Shown here piece by piece: positions 9,514-17,154 of a DNA stretch of 64,000 bases. Under the pieces are notes generated by a model. That model had not been told where the DNA came from, searched no databases, and saw only the letters and a list, made by a program, of their open reading frames with translations. The stretch lies in contig NZ_JAFLVX010000015.1 of NCBI RefSeq assembly GCF_017316185.1, positions 62,001 to 126,000 on the forward strand. The letters are read 5' to 3'. Origin of the DNA: Candidatus Vagococcus giribetii (GTDB taxonomy: Bacteria; Bacillota; Bacilli; Lactobacillales; Vagococcaceae). Every line of letters starts with the position of its first letter. Within the stretch, counting starts at the first letter, position 1. Both the position numbers and the translations under genes were made by a program.

Positions 9514-11229
9514 TTAATCTCTAAATTGAGCCTCGTACAACCGACGATAAGCACCGTTCTTATCCATCAACTCATCATGAGTACCATCTTCTGCAATACC
9601 CTGTTCATTCACAACAATAATGCGAGTGGCTTGTTTGATAGTTGCTAAACGATGGGCAATAATCAAAGTTGTTCGCCCTTTTGATAAAGACATGAGTGAT
9701 TCTTGGATCACATTTTCTGTTTCTGTATCAAGAGCTGATGTCGCCTCATCTAAAATCAAAATAGGTGGATTCTTCAGAAACATTCTAGCAATAGCCACAC
9801 GTTGTTTTTGTCCACCAGACAATTTAACACCACGCTCACCAATGACTGTATCTAATCCTTCTGGGAGCTCTTCAATCACATGACTCAAATGAGCTAAAGC
9901 AACTGCTTCTAAAATCTCCTCTTCATTTGCTTCTAATTTACCATAAGCAATATTTTCTCTTAATGTGCCTGGGAATAAAAAGACATCCTGTTGAACAATC
10001 CCGATTTGCTTTCTCAAAGAAGCCATACTAAGTTCTTGGATATTGTATCCATCTACTGAGATATTTCCTGAATCAATCTCATAAAAACGAGGTAGCAAAT
10101 GACATAGCGTCGTTTTTCCAGCACCACTAGGGCCTACAAACGCCACTGTTTCTCCTTGATTAATGGTTAAAGACAATTGATTCAACACTGACGTACCATC
10201 GCTATAAGAAAAATCAACTTTATCATAGATGATATCTCCTTTTAAAGAATCTACTTCAATGGCATTTTCTTGATCTTGAATACTTGGCTCTTTATCTAAC
10301 TCCGTAATAAATCGCTTAAAACCAGCAAAACCTTTAGGATAACTTTCTAGCATCACATTAATTTTTTCAATGGGTCTAGCAAATACATTAGATAATAGAA
10401 TGAACCCAACAAAATTTCCACTAGTAATGTCACCTTTAATCGTGTAATAAGAACCAAATAACAAAGCAAATAAACTAATCAAACGAATCAAAAAGTAATT
10501 ATAAGAAGAGCTTAACGCCATAGTTTTGTAAAAAGCTAACTTCGATTGACGATACAAATTGTTTAGCATACCAAATCTAGTCTTTTCAACTTCTTCATTT
10601 GCAAAGGCTTGAGTTACTCTAATCCCACTAACACTGGCTTCAATCCCAGCATTGAACTCTCCCAAATTTTCATAGATTTGTGTGTTCACTTTTGTCATTC
10701 GTTTATTGAAGTAAGCCAAAGCAATCGTAATAAACGGCACCATAATCGCAGTCGCCACTGCTAATTGCGGGTGAATATTAAACATCAACAGGAATGAACC
10801 TACTAACGTCATAATCGTGATAAACACATCTTCTGGACCATGATGGGCGACTTCTGAAATTTCAAATAAATCACTTGTTAGTCGACTCATTAACTTCCCT
10901 GTTTTTTGATTGTCATAAAATTCAAAGGGTTGTTTTTGAAAATGAGCAAATAGTTCATTTCGCATATCTGTTTCAATGTTAACCCCTAACTTATGACCAA
11001 AATAAACCACCACATACTGAAACACTGTATTAATCATATAAAAAAACAATAGCAATGTGCTTACCATGACAATTAACCTTAAATTTTCAAGAGGCATGAT
11101 TTTATCAATCACTTGATTGACAATCACTGGAAAACTTAATTCTAATAGTGCCGCAATAATGGCACAGGTAAAATCCAATATAAATAAAGCCTTGTAAGGC
11201 TTATAATAAGCAAAAAAACGTTTTAACAA
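9514..11229 (-). CDS. ABC half-exporter (fused membrane and ATPase domains)
   Basis: Predicted 571-residue exporter half-molecule of the MsbA/BmrA/LmrA type. The first 300 residues hold six membrane spans (ABC transmembrane type 1). The C-terminal ATPase shows Walker A GPSGAGKTT, the signature LSGGQKQR, Walker B ILILDEATSALD and the H-loop IIAHRLAT. It would act as a homodimer, or a heterodimer with a partner encoded elsewhere, exporting drugs or lipids; substrate is not predictable. The start is TTG at 11227-11229, with GGAGGG six bases upstream. It is a single-gene unit. Confidence 0.92.
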   Translation of the reverse strand: MLKRFFAYYKPYKALFILDFTCAIIAALLELSFPVIVNQVIDKIMPLENLRLIVMVSTLLLFFYMINTVFQYVVVYFGHKLGVNIETDMRNELFAHFQKQPFEFYDNQKTGKLMSRLTSDLFEISEVAHHGPEDVFITIMTLVGSFLLMFNIHPQLAVATAIMVPFITIALAYFNKRMTKVNTQIYENLGEFNAGIEASVSGIRVTQAFANEEVEKTRFGMLNNLYRQSKLAFYKTMALSSSYNYFLIRLISLFALLFGSYYTIKGDITSGNFVGFILLSNVFARPIEKINVMLESYPKGFAGFKRFITELDKEPSIQDQENAIEVDSLKGDIIYDKVDFSYSDGTSVLNQLSLTINQGETVAFVGPSGAGKTTLCHLLPRFYEIDSGNISVDGYNIQELSMASLRKQIGIVQQDVFLFPGTLRENIAYGKLEANEEEILEAVALAHLSHVIEELPEGLDTVIGERGVKLSGGQKQRVAIARMFLKNPPILILDEATSALDTETENVIQESLMSLSKGRTTLIIAHRLATIKQATRIIVVNEQGIAEDGTHDELMDKNGAYRRLYEAQFRD

Positions 11230-11309
11230 CCTAATCCCTCCAACTAATCTTTAAGTTACACTATAGCAAAGGTCTTATTTTTTGTCTTATTCTTTTAACT
11301 GAACACATA

Positions 11310-11350
11310 AAAAAATACGATAACACTGAATTTTATCCCAGTATCATCGT
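11310..11350 (-). terminator. Second terminator after the WxL gene
   Basis: ACGATAACACTG (11317-11328) pairs with CAGTATCATCGT (11339-11350) with two mismatches. On the minus strand it is followed by TATTTTTTT. Confidence 0.6.
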
Positions 11351-11368
11351 GTTTAATTAAGTGACGTT

Positions 11369-11402
11369 AAATGAAAAAGAGGCTAATAGCCTCTCTTCAT
11401 TT
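11369..11402 (-). terminator. Hairpin directly after the first WxL gene
   Basis: AATGAAAAAGAGGCT and AGCCTCTCTTCATT pair around AAT, just downstream of the stop at 11412. It has few T residues of its own and may work with the next hairpin. Confidence 0.6.
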
Positions 11403-11411
11403 AAGTTATAT

Positions 11412-12167
11412 TTATGGGTTTGAAGCAACTGTCCAAGTAACTTTACCTTTAAAGCTACCTTCATTACTAGCTGCTCCTGGAGCTAAGACTAATTTAGCAT
11501 CGCTACCTACTGATGTGTGAACTCCACGAGTTCCATTTTCTCCTTGAATAGCATCTGCAGCTTTACCTGAGTAAGTCATAATTGTTTGTTCTTGTTTACC
11601 AGCTTCTAATTGAACAGGTTTTGCCTCATACTTATCACTGGCTTTTGTAGTACTCGGATCAATTGGAGCAGGTAGGTAATCCTGTACAGGCTTACCATTA
11701 ACAATTTTTTCTCCAATAGGACCAATGTTATATTCTTTCAATTCTGTTGGATTTAATTCAAGAATACCTGGTAATTTAGTGTTGACATCTCCAATTTTTG
11801 TTAAGTCTGATAACTGAGCAGTTAACTTCCATGGTGCTGTAGTCCATACTTTACGATCTCCAGCTGTTCTACGGTCATCATTGACTGCTAAATACTGTGC
11901 ATCTTTATAATCATGTTTGTTATCCATGTGAATCCCAGCATCTGAAATTAGTTCTTCGAATTTAAATGATGTTGGTACATGTGCAATGGCTAATCTATCA
12001 ACAAATGGCCCTTTTCCTGGCTTAGTTCCATCATCTTTTGTTAGATTAACGTATACATCTGTTTCTTCAGATGGTCCATACATATCTACATTAGCTAATG
12101 CTGTTGGTGCTGCGATTGATAAAACTAATCCTGATAACAATACTGTAGAAAAAATTGACTTCTTCAT
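11412..12167 (-). CDS. WxL domain surface protein
   Basis: Predicted 251-residue secreted protein. A signal peptide with a basic start and hydrophobic core ends near ALA at residues 23-25. The C-terminal WxL domain has the first motif WKL and the final motif as VTWTV close to the C-terminus. WxL domains bind peptidoglycan non-covalently and associate with DUF916/DUF3324 proteins, two of which are encoded nearby. GGGGAGA lies at a good distance upstream of ATG. It is the last gene of the minus-strand cluster but appears to have its own promoter at about 12271. Confidence 0.93.
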   Translation of the reverse strand: MKKSIFSTVLLSGLVLSIAAPTALANVDMYGPSEETDVYVNLTKDDGTKPGKGPFVDRLAIAHVPTSFKFEELISDAGIHMDNKHDYKDAQYLAVNDDRRTAGDRKVWTTAPWKLTAQLSDLTKIGDVNTKLPGILELNPTELKEYNIGPIGEKIVNGKPVQDYLPAPIDPSTTKASDKYEAKPVQLEAGKQEQTIMTYSGKAADAIQGENGTRGVHTSVGSDAKLVLAPGAASNEGSFKGKVTWTVASNP

Positions 12168-12270
12168 AATAAATTCTCCCCTTCTTTTTATTGTGTTTGA
12201 GTTTAATAATTTATATATTTATAACACCTTTTTTGAAAATATATAATTATCAAATCATCTTTACAACTTA

Positions 12271-12279
12271 ATTGTAACA
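12271..12279 (-). promoter_or_regulatory. Possible extended -10 promoter of the WxL gene
   Basis: The minus strand reads TGTTACAAT, an extended -10 element, about 100 bases upstream of the start. No good -35 is visible. The same TGTTAyAAT string lies upstream of the two large WxL genes. The rest of the 274-base gap is AT-rich with nothing else recognisable. Confidence 0.4.
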
Positions 12280-12441
12280 TATATTAGTTTATTTATACAC
12301 CTTTTTATGAAAAATAACTTCAGTTAATGATGATTTTCCACCCATTTAAAGCCTTTTAACAACCTATTAACAACATTAAAAAAACTAAAAACAGATTTAT
12401 AACAAATAAAAACACTAATTATAAAAACAAAAATACATTTA

Positions 12442-12681
12442 CTAAAGATAGTGTATCATACTAAAAAAGTTAATTTGTTCTCTAAGATCTAATAATAAAT
12501 AAATAACCATCCCTATATTTCCTAGACCAATTAGCAATACTGCAATATTAGTGATGATGTGTAACTTACTTTTCTTTAATCGTTGGATTAAAGATGTGCT
12601 ATTAGTAATAGTTAAAATAAAAAATAGAAATGCTAAAATAGCACATGTTCCTGCCACTATAATCCATAAATAATCTTTCAT
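12442..12681 (-). CDS. Small two-span membrane protein of the WxL locus
   Basis: Predicted 79-residue protein, not recognised. Two hydrophobic segments are visible (about residues 5-27 and 42-65), joined by a basic loop QRLKKSKLH that is probably cytoplasmic. Its ATG follows GGGAG located in the last codons of the LPXTG gene, and the gap between the genes is 3 bases, so the two are translated together. The tight linkage suggests a role in assembly or anchoring of the surface complex, but that is inference. Confidence 0.7.
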   Translation of the reverse strand: MKDYLWIIVAGTCAILAFLFFILTITNSTSLIQRLKKSKLHIITNIAVLLIGLGNIGMVIYLLLDLREQINFFSMIHYL

Positions 12682-12684
12682 CTA

Positions 12685-13020
12685 TCAATACTCCCATCTC
12701 ATATCATTTTTTAATAACTTGACAACTGCTAAGGAAAAGATAAACAAAATCAATGATAAACCAATAATAATATAAACAAAAGATGTTATTATTTCACCTG
12801 TATCAGGCAATCTTCTGACTGGCACAGCAGGTGTTGGCGTATATATTGTATCTTTTTCTTTACTATCAATGGTATCTTTTTCTAGAATAACACCTACTTC
12901 TGTTTCTTTTTCTTCACCAAAATAAGTGTCATTCGCTAAGCTAATAGGAGAAAAACATGCCAGTGATACTAATAAACCTAACAACACAACTAAATTATTC
13001 TTCCTAAAAAACTTCATCAT
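12685..13020 (-). CDS. Small LPXTG-anchored surface protein
   Basis: Predicted 111-residue protein with a signal peptide (cleavage near SLA at about 27-29), a short acidic mature region, a sortase signal LPDTG at about residue 71, a hydrophobic span and a short charged tail. The mature part is only about 40 residues. A small LPXTG protein of this kind is a regular member of WxL gene clusters in enterococci and lactobacilli. AGGAGGT is 6 bases before ATGATG; either ATG could start it. It lies 10 bases downstream of the DUF916 gene. Confidence 0.85.
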   Translation of the reverse strand: MMKFFRKNNLVVLLGLLVSLACFSPISLANDTYFGEEKETEVGVILEKDTIDSKEKDTIYTPTPAVPVRRLPDTGEIITSFVYIIIGLSLILFIFSLAVVKLLKNDMRWEY

Positions 13021-13030
13021 AAGAAACCTC

Positions 13031-14116
13031 CTAGTTGATTCCTTTTTTCCCTTTTCCTCGACTTCCGTTTTTTTTGTTTTTTCTTCTTTTTCTATTTTTT
13101 AATTCATCTATCCATTTTCTATCACGCATTAAGATAGTTATAATTAAACTAACTAAAACGACATTAAGGGCTATAATAATAATTTTTACTATTGTCTTTG
13201 TCTCTACTGAAAAAGCTGCTTCTTTATTTAATCGATTAGCATCTTCTTTTTTAATAGTAAAATCTTTAATCAAGTTAAAACTTTCATATTGATTTTTGGC
13301 TTCAAAATGAAACGTATACTCTCCACCTTTAAAATCTGTTAATCCCCAGGGAATTTCAAATTTTAAGAGCGAGCTTGGTGCAAATGTAAAATTATCAATA
13401 TTATTTTCTTTTAATTTTTGAGCCTTACCTTTTTCTGTTACATACGATCTGACTTCTAAATTTTCAATTGTTTTAGGATCTGGATTAAGAATAAATCCTT
13501 CCACAACTTTTGTCCCTGAAACAACATTTGCTCGAACTTCTTCTAAGTCTAATTTATTTCCATCATTATATGCCAGACCTTCTTCTGAAGTAATAACACC
13601 TAGAGCATATTGGTAACTTTCGCCCACACCAGTTTTTTTATCATCTGAAGATTCTGCTATGACAATTCTTCCCATTTTAACACCTTCATAATGCTCTTTT
13701 GGCGGTGTCAAATCAAAAATCATAATCTCTTCTTGACGTGGTTTAATCACTACTTTTTCGGTCCTTGGTTTTACTATTTCTGTGATTGGATGCTTTAATA
13801 CCTTAGCTATGTTTTCAGGGTCATTGGAATAAGCAATATCACCATATGTGGATGACATCGCATTTTCCACAATAAATTCAACAGTAATATCTCTATCATC
13901 TGTGGTGCTTAAAATGGATAACTCTAGTTCTTGCTTTTTGCCTGGTTCTGTTTGAACATAATAGTAACCTTTTTCAGCATCTATTTGAGTATCTGAATAT
14001 ATCGGCCTAACCGAAAACCCAATCCCATCTTCAGCAGCAATTGTTTTTACATTGCCTAACACTAGGCTTAGACATATTACAAAAAATAATTTAAATAAAA
14101 CATTAGATTTTTTCAT
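13031..14116 (-). CDS. DUF916/DUF3324 WxL-interacting cell-surface protein
   Basis: Predicted 361-residue protein with a signal peptide (about 1-28), a DUF916 peptidoglycan-binding domain (about 33-150), a DUF3324 host-binding domain (about 165-295), a membrane span near residues 310-332 and a Lys/Arg-rich cytoplasmic tail. Proteins of this family bind WxL proteins and hold them at the wall. Its ATG lies inside the end of the upstream gene (14-base overlap), preceded by GGGGAA. A second copy of the same architecture is encoded at 16017-17117. Confidence 0.92.
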   Translation of the reverse strand: MKKSNVLFKLFFVICLSLVLGNVKTIAAEDGIGFSVRPIYSDTQIDAEKGYYYVQTEPGKKQELELSILSTTDDRDITVEFIVENAMSSTYGDIAYSNDPENIAKVLKHPITEIVKPRTEKVVIKPRQEEIMIFDLTPPKEHYEGVKMGRIVIAESSDDKKTGVGESYQYALGVITSEEGLAYNDGNKLDLEEVRANVVSGTKVVEGFILNPDPKTIENLEVRSYVTEKGKAQKLKENNIDNFTFAPSSLLKFEIPWGLTDFKGGEYTFHFEAKNQYESFNLIKDFTIKKEDANRLNKEAAFSVETKTIVKIIIIALNVVLVSLIITILMRDRKWIDELKNRKRRKNKKNGSRGKGKKGIN

Positions 14117-14765
14117 TAACGATAAATTCCCCTTTATTATCTAGAATTGTTTTATCATTGACATATATTTCAAAATAATACATATCATCATCTTCAAAAA
14201 TGTTACCTGATAACTTTGAAATGCCATTTTTATCAATATCTTTTATCTTTTTATTTAAATTATTTTTAGCAATATCTTCTGTTTCAAATCCCTCACTACA
14301 GAAAACAACATCTCCTTTATTGTAAGTAACTGTTTTCCCCCATATGATGCTTGATACATGAACAGCAGCTGCAATAATTAAAATAGATAACAAAGTCAAT
14401 AACAAATATACTGGCCAAAATAAGTTAGCTATGACACACGTAATACTAACCAAGACAACATCGAATAAAATAATGTAACTCAGTAATATTTTTTTATTAT
14501 ATGTACTTTTTTTGAAAATATAGAATAAAAAAATATTAGTCATTGAAACTAACACGAAATATAAAATTAACATCCATAGTAAGGCTTCTCCTCTAAAATG
14601 AGTAAACTCTAGCACGCGAACAACATATGACGCTCCCTCTGTTACAAAATCTTGAATTTCAGTATATAGTTTTTGAGCTTGTAAATTATACACTAGCCAT
14701 AGTATCAAGATTCCAAGTACTCCTAAAAATAGTTTTAGCGTTTGCCTGTCTTTTCTTAAATTCAA
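14103..14765 (-). CDS. Unrecognised multi-pass membrane protein of the WxL locus
   Basis: Predicted 220-residue protein that I do not recognise. It has about five hydrophobic segments within residues 10-145 and then a hydrophilic, charged C-terminal domain of about 70 residues (rich in Asp, Lys, Asn) that is likely cytoplasmic. The start is TTG at 14763-14765, with GGATGGAG about 9 bases upstream; the only nearby ATG leads into a stop. It overlaps the DUF916 gene by 14 bases and leads the four-gene operon. Such a protein is not part of the textbook WxL cluster and deserves attention. Confidence 0.75.
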   Translation of the reverse strand: MNLRKDRQTLKLFLGVLGILILWLVYNLQAQKLYTEIQDFVTEGASYVVRVLEFTHFRGEALLWMLILYFVLVSMTNIFLFYIFKKSTYNKKILLSYIILFDVVLVSITCVIANLFWPVYLLLTLLSILIIAAAVHVSSIIWGKTVTYNKGDVVFCSEGFETEDIAKNNLNKKIKDIDKNGISKLSGNIFEDDDMYYFEIYVNDKTILDNKGEFIVNEKI

Positions 14766-14989
14766 ACGACTTCACTCCATCCTCTCTTAATTGATAAAAA
14801 AACTGTATCGAGATTAAACAAACCTATCTACAATTTTTTCTCGTTTTTAAACTAGTCTCTTCCTAACACTCGCAACAAACTTACTCGTTATTTAACTATA
14901 AACACAATCCAACATATCACGGATTAATATATCTCATACAGCTTCCATAATCATACTAAATTATCAAAATCATATTTTGTGTTATCTTA

Positions 14990-15018
14990 ATAATATTATT
15001 ATTGTACGTTTTTTTCAA
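14990..15018 (-). promoter_or_regulatory. Promoter of the WxL-locus operon
   Basis: On the minus strand TTGAAA (15013-15018) and TATTAT (14990-14995) are separated by 17 bp. The transcript would have a leader of about 220 bases in the 349-base gap 14766-15114. I saw no known riboswitch in that leader. Confidence 0.6.
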
Positions 15019-15072
15019 CCGTTCAATCAAATTGTTATGTTATTTTAATAACTTACTGAACATATTTTAAAT

Positions 15073-15106
15073 TCAAGCAAAAGAGTTCCGTCTCTCTTTT
15101 GCTTGA
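15073..15106 (-). terminator. Intrinsic terminator of the second WxL gene
   Basis: TCAAGCAAAAGAG (15073-15085) pairs perfectly with CTCTTTTGCTTGA (15094-15106), just past the stop at 15115. Confidence 0.8.
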
Positions 15107-15114
15107 GCTTCTTA

Positions 15115-15741
15115 TTATGGTACATCCTCTACTGAATACGTCACAGTAGATTTATAACTTCCATTTTTTTGATTTGCCGGAATTCTCAATTGAATAAGCC
15201 CTTTATCATCTGCAGTTTTATACGGGAGATTCCACTTACCATAACCTTTTTCAACTTCAGCTTTTCCAATAGGTATTAAACTATCATTATCATTAACTCT
15301 AACACCATCTGTTGTATCTCCTTCTTTGAATCCTTTATCAGGTCCCAAGGTAACTGGCTCAATTCCAGTTGGTAAGTCAGGAGTCCCAGCTTCTGGAGTT
15401 ACTTGCGGAAAAAATAATTGTGCACCATTTATTGTCTCTGTTGGTTTTAAGACATTTGAAAATTTGTCTAAGCTAACTTTTAGTGTCCAGCCCGTTCTAT
15501 TCCCACTGAATTCTGTGACAGAAACAGTCATCGGGTTAGTTGCTACTGCAATGATTTCATTAAAATTAGCATCATGTTCTCCAAATCTCAATACACCTGC
15601 GTCAACAGTCAAACCATTCTTATTCTCTGTTAACTCAAATGTAACTTCTTTTTCCTTTGAATCTTTTTCAATAGCACCGACGTTTATAAAACCAACCATA
15701 AACAAACTTAAACTAAAAAAAAAGAATACTGTTTTTTTCAT
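15115..15741 (-). CDS. WxL domain surface protein with a variant distal motif
   Basis: Predicted 208-residue secreted protein with a hydrophobic signal peptide ending near residue 23. Almost the whole mature protein is a WxL domain: the first motif is GWTLKVSL, but the distal motif reads VTYSVEDVP, with Tyr where Trp is usual (VTWxL). GGAGGG lies 5 bases before ATG. It is divergent from the second DUF916/DUF3324 gene, and both have clear promoters in the shared 275-base gap, so they may be coexpressed. Confidence 0.9.
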   Translation of the reverse strand: MKKTVFFFFSLSLFMVGFINVGAIEKDSKEKEVTFELTENKNGLTVDAGVLRFGEHDANFNEIIAVATNPMTVSVTEFSGNRTGWTLKVSLDKFSNVLKPTETINGAQLFFPQVTPEAGTPDLPTGIEPVTLGPDKGFKEGDTTDGVRVNDNDSLIPIGKAEVEKGYGKWNLPYKTADDKGLIQLRIPANQKNGSYKSTVTYSVEDVP

Positions 15742-15780
15742 CGTTACCCTCCTTCTCTTCCAATCTTAGTCCTCTCCTTT

Positions 15781-15809
15781 ATTATATCATTAACATACGT
15801 TATTTGAAA
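15781..15809 (-). promoter_or_regulatory. Promoter of the second WxL gene
   Basis: On the minus strand TTTCAA (15804-15809) and a perfect TATAAT (15781-15786) are separated by 17 bp. Confidence 0.7.
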
Positions 15810-15925
15810 GGTCGCGAAGCATATTTTTTTAACGTTTACCTTATTTTTTGTAAAAAAACAGGTGATTATATTAACTAGATTTACTTTTTTTCAGTTTTAA
15901 TTAGTGAAAATTAGGTGACACTCTA

Positions 15926-15954
15926 TTGCTATCACTTGAATTCTCCGTTATTAT
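15926..15954 (+). promoter_or_regulatory. Promoter of the second DUF916/DUF3324 gene
   Basis: TTGCTA (15926-15931) and TATTAT (15949-15954) are separated by 17 bp, about 60 bases upstream of the start codon. Confidence 0.55.
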
Positions 15955-16016
15955 TAAATAAAAGAATGTTAATTGAACAAAATAACTTATTCTACCAAAT
16001 AGAAAGGATTTTTATT

Positions 16017-17117
16017 ATGAAAAAATCGAATACATTACTAATAACTATATTTTTACTGTTTAGTTCTCTTTCTTTTTTTAACTTAACCAGTCTAGCATCA
16101 GACTCAGAAAATATGAATTTTTCTATGGGGGTAACACCACCTAATAATCAGGTTAATAAAGAGGTCACTTATTTGGATTTTAAGCCTACACCTGGTAAAT
16201 CTCAAAAACTAGAAGTAACTGTTACTAATACAGGTAAAGAAAAAAAGAAAATACGAGTCACTCCAACTAACTCCATTACCAACCCAAATGGCATTATTGA
16301 TTACTCCATTCAAGAAAAAAATTATCGTTATGATGATTCTTTAACCATCCCTTTCACAACTTTAGTTGGTGATGCTCAATCTGTAAACGTTAATCCTGGA
16401 AAAACTGAGACACTTCTGTTTGATTTTACCCCTCCTAAGCAAGGATTCGAAGGCATTATCCTAGGAGGTTTCGTTGCTGATTTAGTTGATACTAAAGAAG
16501 AAACATCTCAAAATGAAAACATCAGTTTTGTTAATAAATTCCAACTTGTAAAAGCAGTTGTCATTCATGGAAATGAACAAGTTGTAGAACCCGATTTTGT
16601 TCTTCACGAAGTCAAACCTGCGCTCTATTCATATCGAACGGCCGTGACTGCAAATCTTCAAAATAAGTCTCCCATGCTTTTAAGTAATGTCAATGTTAAG
16701 GCAGATATTTCAAAAAAGGGATCTGATATCACCTTAAAATCAGAAGACAGACGAAACATTGAGTTTGCTCCAAACTCAAATTTTGATTTTCCAATTATGT
16801 GGGATAATGATCCTTTAGATCCAGGAGACTACATAATTAATATTACTGTGATTGCCAACAAACAAGAATTCAAGTTCACTGAAGAGTTTAAGATCTCTAA
16901 GAATCAAAGTGAAGATCTTAACCAAAATGCCGTTAATCTAGAAAATGAGACTAAGGATAATTTAATGTGGTTAATTATCTCTGGCCTATTCATTTTAGTT
17001 ATTATCTTCTTAGTTCTTTTCATCATAATAGATAGAAAAAAAAGAAACAAAAAAAAGCGTAAAAAAACACGGCCTTCGAAAAAAAATAAAGTAAAGGTTA
17101 AAAGTAAGAAAAAATAA
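16017..17117 (+). CDS. DUF916/DUF3324 WxL-interacting cell-surface protein
   Basis: Predicted 366-residue protein with a signal peptide (about 1-27), DUF916 and DUF3324 domains, one membrane span near residues 318-342 and a long Lys/Arg tail. ATG at 16017 is chosen because AGAAAGGA precedes it and the signal peptide starts there; the reading frame is open further upstream but without a start site or signal. It is the only plus-strand gene of the locus, divergent from the 208-residue WxL gene. It shares architecture with the protein at 13031-14116, so each WxL protein may have its own partner. Confidence 0.92.
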   Translation: MKKSNTLLITIFLLFSSLSFFNLTSLASDSENMNFSMGVTPPNNQVNKEVTYLDFKPTPGKSQKLEVTVTNTGKEKKKIRVTPTNSITNPNGIIDYSIQEKNYRYDDSLTIPFTTLVGDAQSVNVNPGKTETLLFDFTPPKQGFEGIILGGFVADLVDTKEETSQNENISFVNKFQLVKAVVIHGNEQVVEPDFVLHEVKPALYSYRTAVTANLQNKSPMLLSNVNVKADISKKGSDITLKSEDRRNIEFAPNSNFDFPIMWDNDPLDPGDYIINITVIANKQEFKFTEEFKISKNQSEDLNQNAVNLENETKDNLMWLIISGLFILVIIFLVLFIIIDRKKRNKKKRKKTRPSKKNKVKVKSKKK

Positions 17118-17154
17118 AAAACAGTTAAAACCGAAATTGGTTTTAACTGTTTTT
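17117..17154. terminator. Bidirectional intrinsic terminator
   Basis: AAAAACAGTTAAAACC (17117-17132) pairs perfectly with GGTTTTAACTGTTTTT (17139-17154). It ends both the DUF916 gene and the convergent SNF2 gene. Confidence 0.88.

Noticed and set aside
14766-15072. Possible riboswitch in the long leader of the WxL operon
   Set aside because: A promoter is visible, but I could not find a conserved aptamer core or a terminator in the leader.
15326-15769. A long plus-strand open frame opposite the 208-residue WxL gene
   Set aside because: It has no ribosome-binding site or known domain. The opposite strand encodes a WxL protein with a signal peptide, site and promoter.
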